The notes under the pieces are model-generated. The model did not search any database. It worked only from the letters and a program-made list of their open reading frames with translations, and was not told the DNA's origin. The translations under genes and the position numbers were made by a program. Positions 28,201 through 41,000 of a stretch of DNA of 64,000 nt are shown in pieces; position 1 is the first letter of the stretch; each line of letters starts with the position of its first letter. Source of the stretch: Solea solea. Its lineage: Eukaryota > Chordata > Actinopteri > Pleuronectiformes > Soleidae. The stretch is taken from positions 21,843,452 through 21,907,451 of the forward strand of contig NC_081151.1 in the NCBI RefSeq assembly GCF_958295425.1. Reading direction: 5' to 3'.

Positions 28201-29003
28201 TTAACTAAGAGGCTACGCAGGGAAATGACAGTATGTTTGCTGATTAGGGGACGATTTTTATCAAGCGCTGTGATAAGGTGCACTCGCAATAAGTTCATTT
28301 CCACTCTGGTGAAATTCGTGACGGGAGAAAACGGTTCATTTTTCAGTAAAGTGACTTGAAAATGCTTTTTGAAGAGCCACAAGGGGGAGCCTGTCACCCC
28401 GGATGCTCACCTATTATTTCAGTTTTGTGGTTTCATCTTTAAAATCTTCACTCCAGTCATTTGATTTGATCTGTTGGTTTTTTTTTCACAATTATTATAA
28501 TTAAATTGTGTTATTTTGGTCAAGAAACCCGTGAAAAGGACATCGTCTCATGTCTGATACTGAAAGACTTGAACTATAAGACACTGAAATATTGTTTTAT
28601 TTTAATAATTTGATATTTCTTTAAAGAAGAACACTGGCTGCTTTAAATTAAAAAACATTAACGGACATGTTTTTAGTGATCGGCACAGCTGGGAAGAGAT
28701 TTTTTCTTGGATTATCAGCTGCATTGTTCTGCACAGATTGTGCTTTTTCGAATGTGTGCGTTTGTGCCATATGTTGGTGCATTAATGCGTAGGACAATCA
28801 TCCGTTTCCCTGGGAAACGTTTGATGTCTGGGTGTGTGTGTGTGTGTTTTGGCTGAATGTCCGTCTGCTGACGGATGTTCTTCCCTCTCAGCTCTGCCCC
28901 TGAACGTGATGGAGTCCGTGTTTCAGGAAGGTGTCGACGTGTGCGGACACCAATTTTGTTCAGGTCAAATGTCAGATGTTTGTCGAGATGTGACACACAT
29001 GTT

Positions 29004-29035
<32 letters not shown>

Positions 29036-32000
29036 AAAAAAAAAAAGAGAGACATATCATCAACATGCACGTCCACAGCGTCCCCCCCCCTGGCTTACCG
29101 TTGACTTCCTGAGCGCCCGCATCTGTGAAAAGCAAGCTCATCACCTCCTCGAAGTTGCAGCCGGGCTCACACGTGTGACCGTCCTGACCCACGTGGTGCA
29201 ACATCCTCTTCAGGACGTCGTCCAGGGACGCGGCCGTCTCGTCCAGCAGAATGCTGGCCCGCGCCAGGAAGCCGTCCAGGTCCCGGTGCGCCCGGATCTC
29301 CTCCTCGAAGTTCATCAGCTTCACATACTGCGAACAACATTTACAAGTCCGTTTAAAATTTTGAGATAAACTGATTCGGTGTTTCCCAAAGCTTTGTTCT
29401 CAAATGTCTTGTTTTGTCCATAAACCAAAATCTATTTTAATGATTCCTTTGTTATATGGAGCAGAAGGAAAAACAAATTAATTAATATTCATCAACTGAT
29501 TAAGCAATTATCAAAATAGTTATTTTATATTATCTTAAAAATTATCTTAATTAAAAATTAGCTAAAGGTTAAGCTAATAGTAGTATTTTCTACTACTTTC
29601 TCTAAATTCTACGTATTATTTTGAGTTTGTAAATGAATAAAAACCCCATTATATGGAGAGAGGTTTGGGAGAATTCTGCAAAAAAACATTTTTTTGGGGG
29701 GGGGGGGGGCAAAAAAACATCACCCGCGACACATCTACGGGTCCCAACCCAGACTTTGGTAATCACAGTCCTAGTATATATGTGTATATATTCATTACAA
29801 TTATTCAAATAAGATTTTTGCTTGAATACACACCTGTAATGGTGACACGTCTAGGAATACACAAGGGTTGCAACTAATGGATATTTTCATAATCGGTCAA
29901 TCTGTCGACTATTTTCACGATGAACTGAACACTTGTTTGGTCAATAAAATGGCGGAAAATGTTGAAAAATTGATTACCTAACCTGGAAATGACTTCTGAA
30001 ATGATTTCTTTGTCAAATGGAGCAAAGAAATCAGAAAATATCCACATTTAAGAAGTTGAAAAATCAGAAAAATACTAAGTAAAGTTGTTGGTTGACGATT
30101 ATTAATCGATTGCCAAAATAATCGCTGCAGCCCTAGAATACACTCAGCGTCCTTAAGTTTGCAAAGAAAGCTTTGACCTTGCAGTTCAATAAAGAAGTGA
30201 CACTAAAGGACCAATGTGTGAAACAACACAACTCAGTGAAAGAACAAACGGAGACACGGACGCGAGTCGATCGAGACCCCGACGCGCCGGGGCAGTGCTC
30301 GATTTAATCGATCCAGTGACTGACAGAATTTCTATAGATGAGTGGATTCCCCGCAGCTCCTTTCACAATAAAACAAACAGCGAGCAGAGGGTCCACGCTG
30401 AGCGCCGCTGCAGATATTTGTGTAAAGGGGTCTATAAATAGATTCGATTTTTGTTTTGTTTGTAGGAATCTGTCAAAGCTTTTGTGTCTGAGAGGCTTTT
30501 TAAACTTCAGGTCCGGGCGATTAATAAGGTTTAAAATAAACAGAACTCGTGTTGGGGCGTTCCTCTCCGGTTTGTGTCTCCGGGCAAACGTGTGGTCTCC
30601 GTGTGAAGGATGGAGCGCTGGGGGCGATTATGTGACTTCTTCAATTCTTAATAAGGAAACAGAGAAGTGCACAGCTGCGCGCAGACACATAACCACATTA
30701 AATGAAATCTAAATATAGAGCGCTGCAAATGAACGGGCTCCAAAGCAAAAGTGCTTGGCAGAGACGTCGGTACGTGTGAGCATGAGAAACTGGTTTGTGA
30801 AAGGAGTCTGAAATCTCTGACAGGCTTTTTACTTAGTCCTCACAGTTTGAGGCTTCATCCACACGGAAACACAACCACAGATTACTTTATTCTTCCATGC
30901 TGGGAAATTGGGTGCGTTGCATTAGCTCCGTCGGAGTTAAAGTAACCCTCAAGAAACAAGAAAATAAAGAAAAAAGCAGATACCGTCTTTTTCTTATTTG
31001 ATCTTACAGCGTTTAGCGTTTCTTAACGCTGTAGTATATATACCAGGCCTGTATGTGGCGCTGTAACACTGCCACAGAAATACACTGAAACACGTCGTGA
31101 TCCTTGGGAGATAACGAGTTCCCGAGTGGAGATGACCTTTGATATTTCAAGAAGACACAAATGGTAAATCACTCCTTTATTACTATTATGTTCTCCCCAA
31201 GAAGAAGCAAAATTCACAAATGGGAAGTATCATCTTTCCGATAACACGTGAAGGCAGGAAGAAGAAAAAGAAGACGATTACGGCAACGGCAGCAAAGGGC
31301 TATGACATCATCATTTTCCCGGACTTTTGTATTTGTTGTAACGCAAAAGAGATTTTCGCACGTCCAAAAAATGCCAGTTCCTGTATTGTTTTACGAACTC
31401 TGCTAAATTCGTACGCGCGCTGCGTTAAACACTGTGAACTGAGGAGGTGAAGAAACATGAGTGGGCACTCTTGGGCTCCCCCCACAGTTGGTAAACGGTA
31501 CTGTCTGTTACAAAAGTCGTAAAGTGGTGGTTAAATGGCAACAGCGATACTGGTGAACTCTGACGCAGGATTTCTAATATACAATAAAAACATGACAAAA
31601 GAACAATAGTACTTGTGTTGCTAAAGCACTGCAGCTAAATTTAAAGTTTATTAAACCTATTTTATTTGGCATTAAACCATTAATTTTTTTCATGGATATC
31701 ATTCCTTAAAAGCTTATTTTGGAAAAGTGCTATGTTAATTAAGTTCATAATTATATCACATTATTACAGCGCTTTTCTGGGCATGTGCGATAAAAACAAA
31801 GGTTAAACTGTTTCTCCTGCCGCTGCATTTGTTTGGTATGACAGTCAGGTCTCTTTGTGCCACATGAATGAGGAACTCCTCCCGGCTGCGACGCCGCGTG
31901 TTCATTCATAAAGTTGAATAAGGTGGCGGCGAGGTCGAAATCATAAACACATAATACCTCGGGGTGGCTATCAAATCAGCAGGACCATCAAACAGGCAGA

Positions 32001-35000
32001 TGCTTTACAGAGACACATCATTCTGAGGCTGCACAGCAATTCCTAATCTCCTAAAACGCTACACAATAATAATGACAAAAGAATAAAGAGACAGTAATGA
32101 TGTAACTTTAGATTTAAATTCATACCGATTTATAACACTCTTAACCGAGTGTAATGTGGATACGCCAGCTGTTGTGTGCATAGCGAACGCGGCTACAGTG
32201 TGTGAGAAACAGAGCGGCGTGGAAACACGACAAAGCTGTTTAACTTTCAAGCATATGTGACATGGATGTCGTCTCTGAAGCCAACAAGAAAATGAGAATA
32301 TAGGCAATAGCCACTAGGAGGCGCTTTTCCATTACACAGTTCTAGCTAGGGATGGGAACCGGTATCAGTCAGTAACGGTATCGGTCCGATACTGGTCAAA
32401 ATCCCTGGATTGGATATCGGTCGGATAAAAATATAGAATCCAAAATCCAAGCAAAACTATTTTAGCTGAGTCATGCTTGGGCTGTTTATTTCTTCTTTTT
32501 GGGAGAAAAACAATATTAGAGCTGAAACAATTAAAACAATCGAAAACTAATTTGATAATCGATTAATTAATGATTAAAACAAGATTTCTGATTGTTTAAA
32601 CTACTTAAATGTGAATATTTTGTCGATTTCTTTGCAGTATGCGTTTGTTGATTTGTTGAATTCTGGGTAAATGTTGGAAAAGCAGCACTTTCTTGTTTCT
32701 AGTTCTCTGCTCAGTGTTGGACAGCAGTGAAGTATTTTCCTCAGCAGCCAAAATAAAGTTTTTAAAGAATCCACTTGTTTGGCTCCCGTTAAAATATTTT
32801 GGTGCAATGCAGTTGTTTTTTTTAATGGATTTTTACTTCCACACATTCAGGTGTAAGAGTTCCAATTCCTTCACTGACGCAGATATACTTTACAGAGCAA
32901 TTAAGATGTGGATTTTTTTTGCTGAGGTTGTTGAGCTGCTGCTGCTGCTCTTTATCAAGTTCCCAGCCTGGATGAGAAGAAAATAAATGAGTTACATTTA
33001 ATTCAGTGAATATTAAAACTCACCCTCCTTGATGTGTTGAGCAGCACGCAGCCAGAGTCATCGGTTTCTGAGGGGAAAAAAAACAAAAACAAGACGCTCA
33101 ATCAGACAAATAAAGAAGCAAAGACACAGGACTTATTGAAAATCTATTTGAAAGTAAGCAGTGAAGGGTCCAGTTGCTTACATCTGAACTCCTGAAGTAA
33201 GCAGTTCTGAAGCAGTTAATGAAAATCTGTTCAACAAAGACTTATGTGCTGAATCATACCGAATCATTGCTCCATTATACAAACAAATGACTGGACAATA
33301 ATTCAATGACAATATTAATTACGGTTGTCTTCATTATCAATAAAGCACTGTTTACGTGCAGCGTGAACATATTTGACACACTTTTCACAAGAGTTTGTTG
33401 TTTTCTGTCTATTAAGTATTTTACAAACTGGTGCCGTCCAACCGTCACTTCCTGGCCTCTCCAGCCACTGCTCGCCCAAAAAAACAGCCACGCCCCCCCA
33501 CCCACAAACCTGAATGCACACTCTGTGACGCCTATTCAGAGTGAGCAAATCCCGTTAGCATTAGTACTAGGGGCGGGAATAGCCAGAAACACTACGATAT
33601 GATATTATCATGATATTTAAGTCACGATACGATAGTATCGATCGCGACATTGCGATATACCCAGTATGTGCAAAATCATATTTTGCGATACACTCACACA
33701 ACAGCTCTACTGAAAGTGAGCAGTTAGCACCATCTAGTGGATGCTAATCCACAAAAAGTTTCATGTTTATTTGTAACATCATTTAAAAACAAAAGACACT
33801 CAGTGTCTATAAAGTGATATAGTATCGCCTCTGTCCCCCATTTTTCCTTTCACCCCAACCTGTCTTGGCAGATGACCGCACATCTTGGAGTCTGGTTCTG
33901 TCAGAGATTTTCTTCCTGTTAAAAGGGACTTTTTTCTCTCCCCTGATGCCTAGTGTTTTCTCACTGTTTCTCTTGAGCCTTGAGATAACGTATGTTGGCC
34001 ATATACAAATACAATTGAAATGAATTGAATAGTTATTGCTATCGACTGAATCAGAAGTTTTTATCACGATGATGTTTTTTTATCTATTCATAGCCCATGT
34101 ATCGAGATCGTATTGTCCTCTTATAGAAGCCACTATGGTTGATTACTAAATAAATCTACAACTAATTTGATAATCAATGAATTGGTTTTACTGAAGTTTT
34201 CAAATTTCTTAGCTTCTTAAATGTGAATATTTTATGTTTCTTTGCTCCACATAACGCATAAATCACTAAAACTGAATCATTTCAGTTTGAAGACATTTGG
34301 AACGTGATCATTTCAAGATTTGGGAAACACTGATCCACATTGTCTGACATTTTCTGGTGCCTCGAAAAATGTGTAATAGACTGTCAGGACCCTGAGGACA
34401 CATGACTTAAAACAATAAAGCTGCTTTTATTTTTGTAAAACTCTCAGTTTCAACCAGTCAAAGCAAATCTCTGATAATTATTCTCATGTTCACCATTTGC
34501 ATATAAAAGCATCATCATCTAACCGAACAGAGCCCTCATTAGTGATGGTGAAAACTCTGACACAAAGATCACAAATAACAAGCGCTCAGCCTGGGAAAGA
34601 AAAGAAAAGAAGCCCCAGACCCCCTTTTTCTTTTCCAACAGTGATGAAAATGTCAAGAGGCGAGTCTCTAAATGCTCTCGTTGAACAGGGATTGGAAGTT
34701 CTGTGCTGATAAGGCTTTCATAGGCCAGCGCGCAGATAAAGTACAAAGGTCTGGATTTTCCCCAGTGCTGGAGAAAAATGGGGGAACAAACCTTTTTATG
34801 TGTGGAAACCAATACGGGGCACAAACCTGGGCTTCATCACACTTCAGTGTCACAACCAGCAGGCAGCCAGTGGCCTGCTGACTCTCATAAAACCAACCGC
34901 CGCCACCGTTACATAACGCAGTTACCGCACTTTACTGTGGGGAGGACGTTATTAGGTTACCATGGGCTTTCCTGCTCTGCGCCGCATGATGCACTGTGTC

Positions 35001-38000
35001 GGCTCTGTCTGGAAATCAATCAGTGTTTAACTCCGCCCTCCGGCGATGAGGAAAAAAAAGCAAGCGGGGGAGAAAAAAAAAAAAAAAGCTTTAACGAGCC
35101 GCAAAAGCCCGAGGAAAGCACAGGGAGATCACAATATCAATAATCCAGCCACAAGTGGACATGCTTGAGTCTGAGGAGGGAGGGGACGTGTGCGGCGGTG
35201 GTGGCGGGGGGGTTGTAATCGCCTCACCTTGCCGTCATACAAACCTCCACGGGGGAGGGGGGGGACTGAAGAAGGGAGAGTCCTCCAACCTCCACCTCCC
35301 CGTGATGGAGACACACGTGTCGTGTGCTGTGGATCCGGTTCATCAAAAGCCTCACAATCAAAAGGGCTCACGGCGGCGCTGATCCGCTCCCGCAGGGCGA
35401 AGGAGAGGAAGCCGCGGCTCTAATAGCCGCCGCCGCGAGCAGATATTCATATATTCATATAAGATTACTTCATCCCCCGGTGATCACCTCCTTCTAATGG
35501 CCTCGCTATACTGTAAAGTAATCCAGGAGAATTTCAGGGTTTAGGATTAGGAGGAGTTGAAAATGTGACACAGGGCTTGTTTCCCCCCTGCTCCTTTTCT
35601 TTATCTGATCAATGTGCCTCTATAAGTGTTGATTATATACGTGTTATATAATCTCACGAGTGGAGCGCTGGATTATTTTACTCATTACTGGTCGCAGGGT
35701 GGAGACTATGGACGGCTGAATTACGACGTAATTGGAGAAATCTTGTATCCGAGCAGAGTGGAGTGTCCTTGGGCAGAGTTTGCTTCTCAAGGATGTTGTT
35801 GAGACCGAAAATTGGTTTGTGACAGAAAAAATGTAATATAATATAATTTATAATACTTTTCTCTCTCTAAAGCCTTTTTCAGTCTTAAAATGAAAGTAAC
35901 ATTCAGTCCGGTGAGTTAAATTTAGGTGTGTTTACTGGTAGACTCGGTAAGTACATTTGTATCAGTGTATATTTGCGTTAAAATAGCTAGATCACATTAG
36001 AATGATGTATGTTTCATAAATGACGGCATTGTGTGCCAATGTGTGATGAATTTTTTTTTTTAATGAAACCATGACCCGAGGAATTGTAATCGGATCGTAT
36101 CGCGAGATTCTGAAAGACTCACAGCTCTAGTGTCCACTAGGGGTGGGTCAAAATATCGATTTGGTGCTAAATCGTTGTCCTTCCTCGTGCAATACGATAA
36201 TCGATACACTAGGACAAAAATATATCGATTTATTTACTTAATAAATGAAGGCGCTCTAAAGTAAACAGTCCCTGCCAGTGTCTCCTCACAGTGGCGCTGC
36301 TCAAATGAATGAGGGAAAACTTGGGTGGAAGTTACGAAGAATGGCGGATAATGGATAATGGTGGAAAAAGCTACATTAAGAGATGCTCAATCCACGTTAT
36401 GATTGTCCATGTATTGCATATCGTATCATAAGGGGCACCCTGTGATTCCCACCCCTAGCTGTTAGCTTCCGTTGGTTTTTTCTTCATATTTGAGAGGGGT
36501 TCTGAGGCTTTTTAAGTTCAGCATTGCTATACATTTCGGACATTAGCTGCTCTCAGCCCGCTCTGCTGGCATTCTGTTGGCCATGTATTCACCGACAAAC
36601 ATCGGAAACCTCACGAGCTGTCGGAACGCGGAGCTTTTTTATCGCTGATTTTTTTACTTTAAATTCAGAGCACCACTTGTTGGAAAACCCTTTTTCCTCA
36701 GCAAACAAATGTCCTTGTAAATATGTTAATATCTTAGCAGCCGAATATTTTCTCAAGCTGCGCTTATTTTATTGTAAGGCTGTTTTTCAAACCGAGAAAG
36801 TATTTTGTATGATTAATACGCAAAACGCTAAAGAATAAGTCTGCTTACCATAAAACTGCCTCGTCAATGAGTTTGGGAACAAAGAATTACGCCTCAACAC
36901 ATTTATTTATTTTACTTTTTATGCATAAATAGTGAAATCTTTTTAATGGTGAGGTAAAAAGATTTCATTTGCATTGCTGTCTGTCTTTTTGTATTTATAC
37001 AACAAAACCCGACTCTGGCTGCTCAAGGTCAAGTGACGTCCTTCAGAGTCTAAAGCCTGAAATGTCCAGCGTGAGAGACGGCTGTTTTTTCCTCTTGACT
37101 TTTCCAGATTTAGTATTCAGTCAAATTTATCGAACTGAAGAGGATGTGAGCCCAGCGTTGGCTGTAAAATCATCATGTGATCAATTTTGTTTAAGGGGAA
37201 CCTTCTGACAGTTTTATGACAAAGTGCTTTGAGGAGAGGAGAGCGGAAAAGATCGTGTCAGAACATTAAAAAAAAACAAAAAACATTACAATTAAAACAT
37301 TAATAGCTCAGCAGTTTCAGTTAGGGCTTTGGTTTCTAAGCGTCAACGCCATCCTGCAGATCATGTATCATCTAAAACAAAGGCAGTCCTGCAATGACAA
37401 TGTCCCAAGAAAGTCTAGAAGGTCTGCAATTTAGGATTATTTTCATAATCAATTCCTCCATCAATTATTTTCTTGATGAATCAAGAACTTGTTTGGTCCT
37501 TAAAATGTCAGAAAATGTCGAAAAATGTTGCTCAGTCTTTCCCAAACCTCGGAATAATGATGATTGTCTTGTCCTCAAACCATATTTATTCAGGTTTAAT
37601 GATTTCTTTGTTATATAGATAATTATTAAACACTAAGACGGAGTGAGTCGATTGTGAAAATAGTTGATGATTAAATTAGCCATGGATTAATCTTGTGTAT
37701 CAGCGGCTGTATATAATCTTACATGTCTGTTTTTAAAGATAGATTTTTTTTAGCATAATAATAATAATAAAGATTGACTGATTATTATTATTATTTTTAA
37801 TTAGACACATTTTTGTTCTCGGAAAGGTGATTAATGTTGCCCAAAGTATTATTATGTTTTCTTTTATTAATTACCCATTGAAAGAGACCACTGGTGTTGT
37901 TCAATGCTGGTTATGGAGATTTTTTTTCATGTTATTTGTTGTCAATAGTTATATTTACGCAGATGGAGGTAAATACATAGGCCAAAACAAATCTGCATCA

Positions 38001-41000
38001 ATTATCGGTCATCGTCAGCCGTTGAAAAGCTCGTATCAGTCGACCTCCGTCTGTTTTCACTGTATTTTTTTCCTGCCAACATGGCTGACGCTTGATTTGT
38101 TCAACAAACCAAAACCAATTAATCTAATCCATTAATCATCACATAGTGGATTCAACACCGTTTCAAAGAAAGACAAAGATGGATGCTGTCAGGAATTCGA
38201 TCAGTTCTGGCTAAGTGTACCTAATAAAGTGACTAGTGATGTTATATGTCATATTTTCCCCTTTCTTCTGACTCAAGGTAATGTTCGTGTTACTGCTGAG
38301 TCATGTTTTCTTGAGAGAAAATCTCAAGGTGAAATTGAAAGTTTTCCCATTTCTAAACACTGAAAGAATATTTATGAAGTGGGCTGAATGGAAAACACAC
38401 TGAAGTTAAGAGCAGGAAGAAGAAGAAGAAGAACGAAGCATCAGCATTTCAAACACACAAATCTTCGTTTTACCCTCTGGGTGGCGACGGCCTTGTGGTT
38501 AAAAAAAAGAAGACTCGCTCCGCTCTAAGATGATATTTGGGACATTCAATCAAAAATGCTCTTTAAATAACTCCCAACGTTGGAAGCCATTACAACACAC
38601 ATCTTTAGTACGGCGCCGTTAAATATCCAACAGGCACACTTTCAGAAAGGTCAGCGCTGAATAGTCTTTCAGAAACCTCGGCTGGCAAACGAGCAGAATT
38701 TATAAAAGCGCAGCGGGTCCATATTTTCTCATGGAAGAAGTCACTGTTAACTACAGGGAAAGAAACAAATTAATTATAAGTGACAGATGTTTTTGAAATT
38801 AGATTTAGGTGGAAGCCGCTGTCTCTGAGTCTGATGTAATCACTAAGCTATTTGCTTTTCCAAACCGCTGCTGATTTAGCCAGATAGGATGTGATTAAAA
38901 GTCCTGTTCGGAGTCTTGCACTGATTTGATACTGTGGACGTACTGCGACGGCAAGGCCGCTGATGTGGAACAACGGAGCGGGATAATCATTTGTGACATA
39001 AATTAAAAGCAGAAACGGGGCACACAGATAAAAAACCAGATAACAACGCTGGTTTTTTTTTAAACGTGTGTTGTGCCAGCTCCACTCGGAGGGAGGAATA
39101 AACTGGAATCAAAACAAAACAGCATCTCATCAATATTCTGCTTCGCCCCGCAATGAATAATGCACAGAAAGTCTGGGAACAGTCACTGCTGGGCATGAAA
39201 AACATTCTGCACCTGCGGGCGAGAACTTTGCCTGATGAGAGGAGACAATTCAACATATCACAGCTGCGTAAGGAACGCTTTGGTAGAAAAGGCACTACTT
39301 TATTACAGAGTTCGGTATCAGTCGTGTCGTCTTCCCGTGACTTCGTAGTATCTCCTCAACGGCACAAAACTGGGACCTCGTCAGAGCAAGCACTAAATAA
39401 AAGCACCCGGTACCAGGTACGATCACGAATGGAAAAGCAAACCAAAAAATCCAGTAGAGCCGAACCGTGCCAGAACTGTATAATGGAAAAACGCCACAAG
39501 TACTGATCAAATTCTGTCAGTACAATCCAGCACCTATTTGTGTCCATATCATTCGGAAAGAGAGCAAGTAGAATCTACTGCTACTATATCTGCATTGCAA
39601 GCTACATTTGTGTGTATCAGGAAATGGTGTAGTAGAGTAATTGGAGACAATGGTGACCAGAAAACAGTCCACGAGAGCACGATAGGACAAAGTTTTTCAT
39701 CCGATCCACGTTAAACGGGTGTTTTGGGAGCAATAAAAATGCTATTTTTAGGTTCCGGAGTGGGGAAATCTCAAAGCGCCACGCTTGCGTTTCTGTGTGG
39801 ACAAACAAGACTCAACTTCCTCTGTCTTGCTCTCGCATTCATTGTCAATATCTTTGTTGTCGTCTTCTTCTTGTGTTTGAACACTGTGTAAAACAGTGTT
39901 TACATGTTTACACAATGTGAGTCTTTATGGTTGTTTGTATCGTTGTAAAGTTGTAGAATTACGTCTTTGTAATTGGCTTGAAATGGCGCTGTCAGGTCAA
40001 ATTGATATGGATTGATATCGGTCCAGGCTGTGATATTGGTATCAGTATCATACACCAAGGCATCCGTACTTTAAGCTTGGTTAACATTTTAACCGGCGTG
40101 AGTTGATCCACTGGCTGCATGTCATTTAAAAGTAAACAAACAGTAGCGTGATGTGAATTTTAAAGTGCGCCATAATGAATTCCAGGCACCGCGGTAGATT
40201 CCCATAGGCCGGCTTATGCTATGTGAGTGGAATACAGTGTAAAGTAAAGGCAGTGGTCTGAATTAATGACTGGCGTTTGTATCTGCTGTCGCATCATCAA
40301 AACAGGGGTACGGGTTTAAATGCAATGATGGGTTTTTTTGGCATGAAAGGAGTCGTGGTCATATCGAGGACTTCAGTGCGTGGGTGTGGACGAGTTACAC
40401 AACAGCCCCCAGGATAATGCAAAATGAATAACTCCTCTCGTGATTCCACTGAAGGTTTGACACTTAAAAACTGTAATAAAGGAAAATCCTCGTCGGCGAT
40501 AAAGTGAAACTGTCTTTAGTGGCTTCGACAAGGTGAAATTATGTTTAAAGGTAGGGTGGGGGATCATTTTTGGATCCCCACCATCACTACCACTCGTCCA
40601 GCTCTTGTCAGACGCCTTAAGTGTTACTATGTATGGACAATCAGCCCGAGTGACATGGTCACCTGTCACATTCAAAAGCAACAGGCATCTCTCTCTCTCT
40701 CTTCTCCTCTAAATGTGGTGCACCTGTGACTGTCGCCATGGCGACGGTAACCTGTTGACCCGCGGCTTTCCTGGCGACGGGGTCAAAATCGCCCGCACCT
40801 GCAGCCGAGGAGCCGTCTGTCAAGTCACGCACCTGTGGATCGGGACGCCGACCGCGCGAGGAAGAACCTCCACAGAAACGAGGATTTTTTTCAGCGGGAC
40901 GGCCGACACACACTCGCTTTGAAGAACCCTCGTGTTATGACATATATATGTACTGTATATGTATATATACGTATATATGCAAATGACTGAACTATATGAC

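Larger units (their letters stand above)
19060..29098. other. Intron between exons 4 and 5 (10 kb)
   Basis: Largest intron between located exons. Rich in GA, CA and AT microsatellites. Interspersed repeats lie at 20795-21090 and 24910-25560. Segments 23820-24530, 26190-26620 and 28020-28360 are non-repetitive and look constrained. No coding exon for slc4a11 is needed by phase here (exon 4 ends phase 1, exon 5 starts phase 1), and none was recognised. Confidence 0.75.
29328..33023. other. Intron between exons 3 and 4
   Basis: 3.7 kb. Holds a repeat fragment at 29685-29770, a complete hAT-like element at 29863-30135, a repeat at 30845-31100, and an 'ccggtatcagtcagtaacgg' fragment at 32345-32440 followed by a decayed hAT-like piece (32515-32640). 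30190-30720 is non-repetitive and GC-balanced with no coding signal. Confidence 0.75.

Noticed and set aside
35228..35265. Minus-strand 38-bp segment with excellent acceptor (ctctcccttcttcag) and donor (AAG|gtgagg) as the missing slc4a11 exon
   Set aside because: Length and phase do not fit (would leave phase 0, exon 3 needs phase 1), and its proline/glycine-rich reading shows no SLC4A11 resemblance.
40750..40900. Minus-strand frame [11 protein letters not shown] with donor-like sites as the RFFVNVNLE exon
   Set aside because: Resemblance is weak, and no donor in the right phase is available before a stop; the GC-rich sequence gives many splice-like words by chance.
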